Below are positions 28,801-34,688 of a stretch of 64,000 nucleotides of DNA, piece by piece. The notes beneath the pieces are model-generated. The model did not search any database. It was not told the DNA's origin and saw only the letters and a program-made list of their open reading frames with translations. Source of the DNA: Methanomassiliicoccales archaeon UBA280 (lineage in GTDB: Archaea; Thermoplasmatota; Thermoplasmata; SG8-5); NCBI GenBank assembly GCA_002499085.1, contig DAKD01000016.1:90592-154591 (forward strand), in the 5' to 3' direction. The first letter of the stretch is position 1, and each line of letters begins with the position of its first letter. The translations under genes and the position numbers were made by a program.

Positions 28801-30285
28801 AAGGCATCCGACGAGGACGTCGTCTATGTACCATCCTCTGTAACCATTCGCTATGTCGTCCACGGTGCTGAAATAGAAACCGATGCTGACTGTCTGTCCG
28901 TCATAGGCCGATAGGTCCACGACCCTTTCCTGCCATGTAGACATGGTCATCCTATCAAGCAGCACCAAGTCCTGCCACCCGGTGCCGTCGTCAACCTGTA
29001 TCCAGCGTTGGTCATGATCGGGACTGCCCTCGGTCTCGTACCACTCCCAGAAAGCAAGGACCGAGCCAGTGCCGGTCAGCTCCAGCATGGGAGTTTCCAG
29101 CCTTCCCGCATTTGCATCGCCGTCGTCATAGTCCCCTGTCGAGTCCTGGCCGTACCACCAGCTCGTTTCGTAGCTGTGGTAGTCGGGGTAGGGGCTGACA
29201 CTATCCCAGACCTGATGCCATAATCCGTAGTATGTCCAACCGTTCTCCCCGCTCTCCATGTCGTCGAACCAGGGCGTGGCAAGGGACTGAGTGTAAGTCA
29301 CGGCATTGTGGAATATGAGGGGCAAGTCCCCGGTGTACTGATAGTATGTCCCGACATAGGAATTGATGCCGACCACATTACCCTTCACAGCCACGAAATT
29401 CTCACCGTCGTCCCAGCTGGCGACCAGGGTCGCGCCGGGGTCCAGCGCCGTGTAGTCCCTGTATTCGTCGCCAGCTGCGGTTACCCCCGCCATCAGCCGG
29501 TGCGCGGCGTCGAACCAGCCCAAGCTGGCTGTCGTAAAATGATTACCGACATCGAGAGACACAAGGGGGCTGTAGCCTTCCGCAGTGAACCTTCCCTGTG
29601 GCCCGCCCCATCCTGTGGAATCGACCCAGTTGAAGGTCCCCTGGACCACACATCCGCCGGCATCGACGTAGTCGGCGAGAACATCTCCCAAACCTGTCAC
29701 GTCGAGGTAAGCGTAATTGCTCCATGTGACTACAACATCGTAGCCGAGCAAAGTCGGCAGGTCGGGCGTGGCAGACCTTGCATCGAAAATGTCGACAGTG
29801 CCGATGTCCGGGTATGCATCGAGCTGCGAGCGCAGGGGCTCGCCGTTGCCATCGTCCGCGTGGACCAGCAGCACCGAGTCCACATATACGTTTTGTTTTG
29901 CACCCGGGTCCGAGGCGATCTCATGGTCGCCTCCACCGCCTGCCGAGTACCCGCCCCTGCCTGAGGAAGATGCGCCTGCATCTGCAGGCCTCTCCGCGGC
30001 CATCATCCTGCCGTAAGCGCTGCCGGAGCCTGAGCTCAGCAAGCCGCTCGGCACGTCGCCGGAACCGGGAACTGTCCATTGGCGGCCGTCCGAGGTCTGT
30101 ATGCCGATACCGTCCGCATCAGTCTGCCCCGTGAGGTCGGGCGCCCATACGAAATCCTCGCCTGAGGGCTCGGCCGCGGGCAAAACCTCACTGACGGGTT
30201 CCGTATCCTCCGCGCCGACTGCCATCACGAACGCCGATGTCACAATCATCATTCCGACCCATGTCGCAAACAGTTTCTGTTTCAT
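16816..30285 (-). CDS. Very large modular surface protein (about 4,489 aa)
   Basis: The start is set at ATG 30285 because GAGGAGG sits 8-10 nt before it and it begins a clean signal peptide (MKQKLFATWVGMM). The protein ends with one transmembrane helix (WIIPVLLIALLVAGLLVFML), a KKKKK stop-transfer run and an acidic tail. Modules include three GATase/ThuA-like domains (about 130-330, 1258-1478 and 1885-2118), several MAM-like sandwiches, and from about residue 2460 to 4145 a tandem array of some 13 Ig-like repeats of about 100 residues (pattern YRxSxDNxTW ... GYYxFYTxAxDxAGN). Then come a Big_5 domain and a carboxypeptidase-regulatory-like domain (GSLRGRVLDGSGAGIEGATV). It is probably a glycosylated adhesin or sheath protein. 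I see no frameshift. Confidence 0.85.
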   Translation of the reverse strand: MKQKLFATWVGMMIVTSAFVMAVGAEDTEPVSEVLPAAEPSGEDFVWAPDLTGQTDADGIGIQTSDGRQWTVPGSGDVPSGLLSSGSGSAYGRMMAAERPADAGASSSGRGGYSAGGGGDHEIASDPGAKQNVYVDSVLLVHADDGNGEPLRSQLDAYPDIGTVDIFDARSATPDLPTLLGYDVVVTWSNYAYLDVTGLGDVLADYVDAGGCVVQGTFNWVDSTGWGGPQGRFTAEGYSPLVSLDVGNHFTTASLGWFDAAHRLMAGVTAAGDEYRDYTALDPGATLVASWDDGENFVAVKGNVVGINSYVGTYYQYTGDLPLIFHNAVTYTQSLATPWFDDMESGENGWTYYGLWHQVWDSVSPYPDYHSYETSWWYGQDSTGDYDDGDANAGRLETPMLELTGTGSVLAFWEWYETEGSPDHDQRWIQVDDGTGWQDLVLLDRMTMSTWQERVVDLSAYDGQTVSIGFYFSTVDDIANGYRGWYIDDVLVGCLNDARLEPEAQRGFGVPGGQVSYMLHATNNGLSDDTYDLMATSSWPVDFYGLDGLSASQLNNPSFETGDFTGWDATDLSGPFSPLQVSGAGNNPGGGFFDSAPTDGIYSLQNGFDGNGPGHILAGQDFDVPLANSVLMFDYRAAWDLETIPATIDRTFSVLIEPSGGGPPIESHVILVAPANTYVSDTGILQGLVDLMPYAGTTVYIEFDWWVPESMSGPAFFELDNIRITETALISQIGPLAPGETMDFLATVGVPGGAGPGDFDIADIYITSQADPAVQRMAQTETVVPFWTDWYDGFETGWGAWTFTEQMPSSTQWEIGDPSGAGPGSAFAGTECAGTNLWDAYYPGTDMALVTPWVRLSGGQQVLSFWTWYDMETDGDDGGFVEVRGAGDWMQIQPTYGSHYWGYPYTDAYCSGYMTDAFSGTSDGWEFYEFDLSAFAGQAVQARFHFASSPWWGGDWGWYLDDIFMGAPPQYRADLFPAQQVNFGLPGADVDYTMRIANSGTEADSYDLYSTSVWPIEFWSSPTQTLVSEDFEGRFPPPGWTLYDWNSWGDPLGEWHRNDYTGYPNWAGAGYCAEANSDAMSNWWTGSGGVEASLTTPEFSLDGFPAAGLEFDMCYYDLNLGSDDYAYVVVYYDGMGDLLAYYDEDHSPTGPGENIFIDLTPWVGYDDVSIEFYYYDSGIWAGWWQIDNVHIYGDTGIPPAPITSVGPVDSGGFLDFTARCSIPGGAMPGDSDLAYVSAESWNDPGAGDSAMLTTIVPGGILLVDDDGGLSVETYYLFALDDYGLPHTCWDTTEHGCPAAEFMDMFDAVVWTTGDLSGGTTTLGSPEDTLDSKERGELSTYLDNGGRLFLSSGGFGWDSAFNIGTGWMNNYLGANPWNGDYGFPYDMLGVPGDPIGDGLDMCIHTGDYWAELSGVWTWNDPAAPNAAIPIVWDPDMAGASMHYAFAGFRTVFTGFDLADVDGADDRAELMERILDWLLAEDSVEMTPEHQEFAYMPDTTVIYSVEVTNRMAFPDTFDLYFDYPSAWNTRIMDETASFDITQTSNLDPGQSFRFTIVVDIPMGASPSEWDLAVVSVASWTDPSISATAETFTQVWVEPHAFDEFEGAFYDFRAFGSGATAWEIGDPSGFGPGAAYSPDNCWGTNLADDYYPEADIALVSHYFTLGLASWSEMSFHHWYDTDGMDGGSVEITADFGQTWTQITPVGGYDWMNWWGIDSFSGFSGGWLQEQFDLSPYLGETVSFRMRFMSSPATGGYPGWYIDDFDVDAAYPDRGCLLTPVLQQGFELPGGSIDYGVSITNIGTLGNDSFDLDYGSMNGWTAQFLDLGYSPITAIGPLEYGESQSFIVRVDIPGFVNPGDIEYTWPYGQSQADPAEWDWCELFSQAYADLLLVDDDLGIDSEDWYTDSLDWLDTMGYASYNFWDVATYGAPSYADMSQYIGVIWATGNSYGVNGPSLTAADRTNIQDYLLNGGSIYLTGDMFWMDAAENGWTDWLGQWFGAVPVDGSMGGMGYGWDMFGSAPQTLAGENGDPIGDGLGFPMDAPGSCPSVWGSYAILEIVDPAAVRSCYFSPGLGAGATTMVRMDGGGFRSVISSFDHSKMGDEPERTAAMAEIMSWLVTRTPISSNALVDGTPVAIVQPGTLLTLIGMIESNPYFWWNTVEGALYTFGEGNFPGVAMNPADGDFDGPIEWATSPIDTTGWPDGQYDLYIYGWDSVTNYQTESTAFASIIVDGRAPSSHVIQEGSYWRSEFPTVIRAEARDSNLINENFDGGIWPPTGWSVDGICSASQSGNPTLTHYWSMMDDSLLPLPNSLPYCAGVWWSDGSGGDPPAREQDEWLISPEMDFSSYSTVELEFWSAYTMLRYGSSATSHDYVRVSTDGGSTWDIVADLAHDPAYDFDGLTGGPGGPGWNWYEVPILIDLSAYAGEPSVMMAWNYLAETPIGSRGVWMVDDIMMYGDGILETSSGLASVDLYYRYSADNAMFGAWTYWDTLFGAPWDFEFYWPYGEGYYEFYTVAEDNAGIVEAAPFFADAAYAYETSIPWSNVILTEPYLNLGPSRVITADAGNGLSGVQSVELWVRHSPDNSTWSIWTLHSTDNAIPWQWTFTANADGYYQFYTRARDFAGNYEDEPGAADAAWLFDLVCPSSNAIQTMPDTVNISPMTIEAEVGFSGTLINEQFEGAWPPAGWTVVNYGGDGVWQRNDMWAGGRPNYAGGSGFCADADSDRLGSGTTMNTGLRTPSFNLVGASVATLDFIMSYNFFIGSEYAAVRVSTDGGGLWTNIDTWNWDVSPSGPGAPQSYDLSAYIGEPNVMIEFYYYCPGWNWWFEVDNVQISMSSDPVASLELWYRHSLDGAGWGAWTYFDTDTGPLWEFDFDWPDGEGFYEFYTIAIDDWGWRESPPATADAAYRYDTTNPTVIWTSPPDGAINVPVTAGTFRIHFNEAMDTGLGLVDTSLPGTVWTWSADGTWLNGTYGGLAYTTMYNVNLETGGFTDLVGNPLTGDGNFTFTTAGTEYASATGPTSSGSQDPRPAITYTYGGTITAVDIYYTNDGGTSWNFWGQDVTLPDFAWTPTTDLPSDGTYYWCAQANGFEPVPVNPTFIESGPYVYDVTPPSSSVDPVVPYWNNAPKTLTATAFDATSGIAWVEFFYAYSADNVTWGAPVSLGSDFAAPYTRAFNWPNGNGYYLFYCTAVDAAGNLEAQPGVADAVGGYDGTPPAATVDMIPEYWQNSSPLTVTATALDGLNPVASVELVYWFSPDGIAWGGPSVFAVDSAAPWQWSFTYPNGTGYYRFAARAYDTLGNAPAWPPGGYDVEIGFDNITPSSTVIFIPPYEQTAVTMTVMATAGDAGPSGLNYTALYYRYSADNSTWGGWTWFGLDDAAPWEFAFDWPMGLGYYQFYTIASDHAENTEAAPPVRDAEWFWNPPAPITSLDQYSPYWLNAPVTLTATVMGTGNPVSYVELWYSWSVNNISWGPWAVFSTDFAAPWEFPFDYTPSGEGYYMFFTRGMDTLGNYESPPAAADAFNAYDATDPASSVTPAGAYWQVGAPFTIGATASDSLSGVGGVDFYCRHSANNATWSGWIYMSTDLTAPYSMDFMWPFGEGYYEFASQAWDRAMNTEAMPGTADAAYGYDTAAPATSMTAGSFYWHNGLLAITAFGSDAMSGLAGVNAYYRYSADNVTWGAWTQYGSTITVPVYQWTFTFPDGDGYYELYSEGVDLAGNWETYSGVDARVGYDTASPTTAADVTGAYWRITSPITITATGSDALSNISNVDLWMRYSADNVTWSAWSLQMSDATAPYSFSFAFGADGFYQFQTRGVDRAGNQEALKPAEVSYGYDATAPSTNVNFVAPYARATSPLIPTVSGISQLNGFGSIELWYRFSSDNATWSAWALFATDTLAPFDFTFDWPDGEGFYEFYSRSTDGLGNYESAPASADAAWAYDITAPDSAASVPGAYASYEVSRTVDATVSDAVGGVRNVTLWFRWSADNATWGEWVAFGTDYAAPWSWLFTMPNGTGYYEFYTIAVDNADNGELPPASADDSCRRRADTNPPTSSVTVAGPYWLASGPLTVEATASDSEGTVASVMLWYRFSTDNATWGGWNSFGTDTAAPWSWSFGFASGQGFYQFYTTATDSNGQVEAAPSSADAAWAYDATAPTVTVTALPAYTTVATFNIAFTATDSGGLAYYVLYYTTDGGSTWTATPTHHLISPISFTASSDGAFGFYIVAFDLAGNHRTVPIGGTVPDTATIVDRVAPTATVVPSGTNISIGTNITVTFSEPVGQTAAQAAFSLFPAVTGTFVWNTAGTVMTFVPGTSLAYGTTYTVNLTASGITDIAGNLMAADMTRTFTTQAQPQTPSGSLRGRVLDGSGAGIEGATVSLQGTSLTATTDANGNYAFASVPAGSYTIQASKEGYQSGSTTASVAAGTATAADDIILALEEDGGSGSVGWIIPVLLIALLVAGLLVFMLLKKKKKSGPEEPDDPDGGQDGAEPAPEEPQAD

Positions 30286-30374
30286 TCCAGATTCCTCCTC
30301 AAGTTCCGAAGTGCCCGCGTGCATCCGCGCATGCCGGCAATAAATATGCAGCTACATCTGATTTGAGCTATTTA

Positions 30375-30398
30375 ATGTTTGTTGATTATATCAAACAT
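30375..30398. promoter_or_regulatory. Inverted repeat between divergent surface-protein and gcvPA genes
   Basis: ATGTTTG (30375-30381) pairs with CAAACAT (30392-30398), and TTGAT-TAT-ATCAA is nested inside. It sits in the AT-rich spacer 30286-30488 that must hold the promoters of both divergent genes. Its position and symmetry suit a regulator-binding site. No other feature is seen in this spacer. Confidence 0.4.
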
Positions 30399-30488
30399 AT
30401 TTATTCTTCATTAAAAGAAAACCCCACACAGGCATCTGCAACGAAACTCTTATCCCCAAGTTGCGGATTGAGGCACGGTGGTCATAGG

Positions 30489-31811
30489 ATGACATCAGAC
30501 ACGGAACAAATGTTGGCTGCAATGGGCATGAGATCAGTCGATGAGTTGTTCGCGGACATACCAAAGGAAGTGAGGCAGGACATTTCAGCGCTCGGGAAGG
30601 GCAGATGCGAGCAGGAAGTGAGAGCCCGCATCGAGAAAATTCTGGCGAAAAACAGGCCCGCCGGTTCGATGTCAAGCTTCCTCGGCGGAGGCTCGTACGG
30701 CTTCTATGTTCCCGCGGCCGTGAAATCCATAGCAGGCCGCTCGGAGTTCCTCACGTCATACACGCCGTATCAGCCCGAGACCAGCCAAGGACTTCTTCAG
30801 GTCCTCTTCGAGTACCAGAGCATGATGTGCGAGCTCACAGGCATGGACGTGATAAACAACTCGCTGTACGATTACGCCACAGGCCTCGGGGAGGCCGCCC
30901 TGATGGCAGCAAGACTGAAACCGGGAAAAATTTTCCTGGTCCCGGAAACGATTTCCCAGCCGAGACATTCAGTGATGGAGAACTACTGCAAGGGCGCAGG
31001 AATCATTCTTCAGAAATATTCCTACGACAGAACAACAGGCCAGGCGGACATCGGCGATCTGGGCGCCAAGCTCGCGCCCGAGGTGTTCGGGGCACTGGTC
31101 GAGTCGCCCAACTGTCTGGGCGTCCTGGAATCCGGGCAGGGGGAAATCAGGGAACTGCTCGGGGACAGAATCCTGGTCGCCGGCGTCAATGCCCTTTCGC
31201 TTGCGGCCGTGAGGCCTCCGGGGGAATACGGCGCGGACATAGTTATTTCCGAGGGCCAGATGCTTGGAAATTTCACGAATTTCGGCGGCCCGATGCTGGG
31301 CATCATGGGCTGCAAAAAGGCGCATGTCAGGAAGATGCCCGGGCGGGTAATCGGTCTCACGTCCGACGCTGACGGCAGAATGGCCTTCTGCATGACCCTC
31401 CAGACAAGGGAGCAGCACATCAGGCGGGAAAAAGCCACCTCGAACATCTGCTCGAACGAGGCATTGACGACGGTGGCCACTGCTGCCTATCTCGCGCTGA
31501 AAGGGGGCTCGGGGCTCAGGGAGACGGCTTACACGGCGATGGACAGGGCCAGGAACCTTGCCGAAGCCATAAGCGCGGTCAGGGGCTGCAAAGCCCCTGT
31601 TTTCTCGGGTCCGTACTTCAACGAATTCGTGGCCTCGTTCCCGGCGGAATCCGGAAACATCATCGAAAAAATGTCGGAAAAAGGCGTCATTCCGGGCGTG
31701 GAATTAGCCCTCGCGGGAATGGAGAAAAATCTGCTTGTCGCGGTCACGGACATGACGACGGAAGCGGACATACAGAATTACGCCAGCAACCTGAAGGAGG
31801 CGCTGCGATGA
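30489..31811 (+). CDS. gcvPA: Glycine dehydrogenase (decarboxylating) subunit 1
   Basis: ATG 30489 gives MTSDTEQMLAAMGM and the normal N-terminus of the family; the upstream frame is noncoding. The product is 440 residues with family motifs FLGGGSYGFYVPAAV, SFLTSYTPYQPE-like SEFLTSYTPYQPETSQG and FGGPMLGIM. The two-gene form of the P-protein is typical of archaea and many bacteria. With subunit 2 it decarboxylates glycine and passes the aminomethyl group to lipoyl-H protein. The stop overlaps the gcvPB start (ATGA). No gcvT or gcvH is in the window. Confidence 0.93.
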   Translation: MTSDTEQMLAAMGMRSVDELFADIPKEVRQDISALGKGRCEQEVRARIEKILAKNRPAGSMSSFLGGGSYGFYVPAAVKSIAGRSEFLTSYTPYQPETSQGLLQVLFEYQSMMCELTGMDVINNSLYDYATGLGEAALMAARLKPGKIFLVPETISQPRHSVMENYCKGAGIILQKYSYDRTTGQADIGDLGAKLAPEVFGALVESPNCLGVLESGQGEIRELLGDRILVAGVNALSLAAVRPPGEYGADIVISEGQMLGNFTNFGGPMLGIMGCKKAHVRKMPGRVIGLTSDADGRMAFCMTLQTREQHIRREKATSNICSNEALTTVATAAYLALKGGSGLRETAYTAMDRARNLAEAISAVRGCKAPVFSGPYFNEFVASFPAESGNIIEKMSEKGVIPGVELALAGMEKNLLVAVTDMTTEADIQNYASNLKEALR

Positions 31812-33265
31812 GCTACAGGCAGGCAAGGTATGACGTCCCGCTGATATACGACGAATTCAGCGATTATGGTGCTGTAAATATAAATTTTAATAAATATTTA
31901 TCAAAAGATATTGTTCGCAGCGGGAATCCCAACATCCCGAGGCTGTGCGAACGCGACCTCGTGAAGCATTTCACCCAGCTGTCCCAGATGAATTTCGGAG
32001 TGGATTCAGGATTCTACCCGCTGGGCTCGTGCACGATGAAGTACAATCCGAAGATCAACGACGAATTGGCCTCGCTTCCGGCCTCGGCCATGATGCATCC
32101 GCACCAGCCCGACGCGCAGATCCAGGGCACCCTGCAAATAATGTACGAGCTCCAGGAGATGCTGGCCGCCATAACCGGGATGAAAGCTGTGAGCCTGCAG
32201 CCCGCGGCCGGTGCGCACGGGGAGTTCACGGGCATGCTGATTGCCCGCGCCTACCACGAGGACAGGGGCGAGAAGAGGGACCAGGTCGTGCTTCCGGATA
32301 CATCGCACGGCACAAACCCTGCGAGCGCGGCCATGGCCGGTTTCGATATCATCACAATCCCTTCGAAGGAAGGCAAAGTGGACCTTGACGCGCTTGCCGC
32401 GGCAGTCTCCGAAAGGACCGCGGCCTTCATGCTCACCAATCCGAACACGCTCGGAATTTTCGAATCTGATGCATTGGAAATAGCCAGGACAGTTCACGGA
32501 GCGGGCGGGCTGCTGTATTACGACGGAGCGAACTTCAACGCCATCATGGGCAAAACATCCCCCGGGAAGATGGGATTCGACATTGTTCACCTGAACCTGC
32601 ACAAGACATTCTCCACGCCGCACGGAGGCGGAGGCCCGGGAGCCGGCCCGGTGGGCGTGGTCGAGAAGCTCGCACCCTTCCTTCCAGTGCCGCTTGCTGC
32701 CAAGAGGGGCGATGCATATTACATGGATTACGACCGCTCGAAATCCATCGGAAAGGTTCACGGATTCCATGGAAACTGGGGCGTGCTGCTCAGGGCCTAT
32801 GCCTACATACTCTCCGAAGGCGGGGACGGCCTCACCGAAGCGACCGAAAGAGCTGTGCTGAACTCGAATTACCTGAGGATGAAGGTCGAAAAATACCTGG
32901 AGGTACCGTATCCGGGACTTAGGAAACACGAGTTCGTGGCCTCCGGCGCGGCGCTGAAGCCGAAGGGCGTGAAGACCCTGGACGTGGCCAAAAGGCTCAT
33001 AGACCACGGATTCCACCCGCCCACGGTGTACTTCCCGCACCTCGTCGAGGAGGCCATCATGATCGAACCGACCGAGACCGAATCGAAATCGACCCTGGAC
33101 GCATTCGCTGACGCCCTGGAGACAGTCGTGAACGAGCCGTCGGAGGTTCTGCACAATGCCCCTTCATGCGCCTCGGCCAGGCGGCTCAACGAGACTGATG
33201 CCGCCAAGAATCTAATACTCTCATATCGCGATTATCTGGGATTTAAAGAGGGGCGTAGGGTCTAG
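31808..33265 (+). CDS. gcvPB: Glycine dehydrogenase (decarboxylating) subunit 2
   Basis: The 485-residue protein contains GVDSGFYPLGSCTMKYNPK, SHGTNPASAAMAGF, LTNPNTLGIFE and the PLP-lysine region LHKTFSTPHGGGGPG, all standard for this subunit, which binds PLP. Oddities are at both ends. Near residues 21-37 the gene has a very AT-rich stretch (31870-31917) in an otherwise GC-rich frame. The last codons AGG GTC TAG lie inside an AGGGTCT repeat that follows the gene, so the repeat supplies the stop codon. Confidence 0.93.
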   Translation: MSYRQARYDVPLIYDEFSDYGAVNINFNKYLSKDIVRSGNPNIPRLCERDLVKHFTQLSQMNFGVDSGFYPLGSCTMKYNPKINDELASLPASAMMHPHQPDAQIQGTLQIMYELQEMLAAITGMKAVSLQPAAGAHGEFTGMLIARAYHEDRGEKRDQVVLPDTSHGTNPASAAMAGFDIITIPSKEGKVDLDALAAAVSERTAAFMLTNPNTLGIFESDALEIARTVHGAGGLLYYDGANFNAIMGKTSPGKMGFDIVHLNLHKTFSTPHGGGGPGAGPVGVVEKLAPFLPVPLAAKRGDAYYMDYDRSKSIGKVHGFHGNWGVLLRAYAYILSEGGDGLTEATERAVLNSNYLRMKVEKYLEVPYPGLRKHEFVASGAALKPKGVKTLDVAKRLIDHGFHPPTVYFPHLVEEAIMIEPTETESKSTLDAFADALETVVNEPSEVLHNAPSCASARRLNETDAAKNLILSYRDYLGFKEGRRV

Positions 33266-33280
33266 GGGCATAGGGTCTAG
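33255..33280. repeat. Left inverted repeat of the four-helix-bundle element
   Basis: TAGGGTCTAGG and TAGGGTCTAG are separated by GGCA. It is the reverse-complement counterpart of the block at 33672-33721 on the other side of the four-helix-bundle pseudogene. The gcvPB stop codon lies inside it. Confidence 0.7.
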
Positions 33281-33675
33281 GTGACGCATTTGGAGGAGAA
33301 GTACACAGGCAAGAGTTATAGAAAATTGGATGTGAGGAAAAGGGCTATCTGTTAACTAAAAATATTTATGCAGCAACAGAGAATTTCCCGAAGGAAGAGA
33401 CATATTGCCTTGCCTCTCAGATGAGGCGGGCTTCTGTATCCATAATTGCAAACGTTGCCGAAGGCTATGGACGAAATCATATGGGTGAGTACATCCAATT
33501 CGTATCTTATGCCATCGGTTCATCTAATGAATTGGAGGTATATTTGTCATTGGCAAATGACCTGGGATACATTGAAAGGGACAGCTACACACATCTTATT
33601 TCCATTCATGCGGAGGTTAGCAAGATGCTAAATGGCCTAAAAAACTCACTTGAAAACAGAAGACAACAAAACTAG
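33281..33675 (+). pseudogene. Frameshifted four-helix-bundle (23S rRNA intervening-sequence type) protein gene
   Basis: The family pattern is split over two frames. Frame 1, from GTG 33281 (or TTG 33290), reads SYRKLDVRKRAI and stops at 33353. Frame 2 continues with LTKNIYAATENFPKEE, SQMRRASVSIIANVAEGYGR and a full C-terminus to 33675. Joined near 33348-33353 these give an almost standard four-helix-bundle protein of about 130 residues. The family's LxVWKxA tryptophan has become Arg. Inverted AGGGTCT repeats begin immediately on both sides. Family members are encoded in rRNA intervening sequences and near diversity-generating retroelements. A shorter protein from ATG 33421 could still be made, but decay is the simplest reading. 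Confidence 0.72.
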
Positions 33676-33721
33676 ACCCTAGACCCTTTGTACCGTTCTA
33701 TGAACAAAGACCCTAGACCCT
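33672..33721. repeat. Right inverted repeat of the four-helix-bundle element
   Basis: CTAGACCCTAGACCCT, then TTTGTACCGTTCTATGAACAAA, then GACCCTAGACCCT. The reverse complement matches 47480-47537 with a single change in the core (C for T in GAACGGYACAAAG). The trmI stop codon (minus strand, 33713-33715) lies inside it. Confidence 0.75.
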
Positions 33722-34474
33722 AAATTTTCTCCCGAAGCACAGGTATCCTGTGTGCCCGAGAGTGTCGAAGCTGGGCCTTGTGCCGCCCTCGCCGACGACG
33801 ATCTCCCTCTGGATGTTCTCCAGGACATGGGTGTCCGAATAGCCCTTTTCCCTCATGGCTTTGATGACTGTCTCGGCCTGGTTCATTGTCGGAAGGTAGG
33901 CACAGATATATCCGCCCGGCTTCAGGGCCCGAGTTACCCCGTCAAGGATTTTCCAGGGCTCTGGCATGTCTATGACAACCGCATCGTAAATCCCAATCTC
34001 ATTGCAGGTTGCCGCATCGGCCTCCCTGAGCTCCACACACGCTGCCAGGCCGCTGTTTTCAAGGTTGGTTGCGGCGACTTTTGCATGCTTTGGATTTGAT
34101 TCATAGCTGACTATTCTCCCGCCGTCCCCGACGATATGGGCAAGCACGAGAGTGAGACCCGCGCTGCCCGCGCCCACTTCCAGGACAGAAGAGCCTGCGC
34201 CGATGCTGCAGCCGAGCGCGATCTGCGAGGCATCCTTCGGTGTAATTATCTGTGCGCCGCGCCTCATGCAGATCAGAATGTCCCCGAGCGACGCGTCCAG
34301 AACCACGAAATCCTTTCCTGCGACGGTTATTTTCGAGCCTGCCTCTGCATGTGCGAGCCTGTCCGTGTCCACGACGCCCAATCCGCTGATTTGCTGCATG
34401 CCGCGCCCCGGCATCACAACGAATCTCCCGTCGCAGCCCAGAAGAACAATGGGCCTCACAGTACCGGAATCCAT
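33713..34474 (-). CDS. trmI: tRNA (adenine-57/58-N1)-methyltransferase, TrmI/GCD14 family
   Basis: The 253-residue protein has a small N-terminal beta domain, ITPKDASQIALGC before motif I (VLEVGAGSAGLTLVLA, residues about 96-111), the acidic motif II YESNPKHA and DAVVIDMPEPW as the catalytic motif IV. The C-terminus GHTGYLCFGRK is diagnostic of the TrmI family. Archaeal TrmI forms tetramers and makes m1A57/58 in the T-loop. The last residues RV-stop are encoded by AGG GTC TAG of the neighbouring repeat. Two GCCCGGGC palindromes lie upstream of the start. Confidence 0.9.
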   Translation of the reverse strand: MDSGTVRPIVLLGCDGRFVVMPGRGMQQISGLGVVDTDRLAHAEAGSKITVAGKDFVVLDASLGDILICMRRGAQIITPKDASQIALGCSIGAGSSVLEVGAGSAGLTLVLAHIVGDGGRIVSYESNPKHAKVAATNLENSGLAACVELREADAATCNEIGIYDAVVIDMPEPWKILDGVTRALKPGGYICAYLPTMNQAETVIKAMREKGYSDTHVLENIQREIVVGEGGTRPSFDTLGHTGYLCFGRKFRV

Positions 34475-34521
34475 GCCCGGGCATACTCATGAATCATCAT
34501 AAAAGTATGCGTGCCCGGGCG
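34474..34521 (-). promoter_or_regulatory. Paired GCCCGGGC palindromes upstream of trmI
   Basis: GCCCGGGC occurs at 34475-34482, touching the start codon, and at 34513-34520, 38 nt apart in an AT-rich leader. The flanking bases CATACT and AGTATG are also complementary. A TATA-like run lies near 34545-34555. This may be an operator or a leader hairpin for trmI. The rest of 34521-34680 is AT-rich spacer between divergent genes. Confidence 0.35.
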
Positions 34522-34688
34522 GATTTCGCATATTATTCTTCCTTATATATTTAATCAACATTTATAACTTTTTTATTTTTAAAACGATATTCCTTCTTTT
34601 TATGTTAAAGAGACCCCCTAGGATATCCCACAATTGCACATACGCTATAATTATATAGTGCATTATTATATTTACAATCTAACATAAG

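Noticed and set aside
33421..33675. Four-helix-bundle protein as the Avd subunit of a diversity-generating retroelement
   Set aside because: No reverse transcriptase, template repeat or variable repeat is present nearby.
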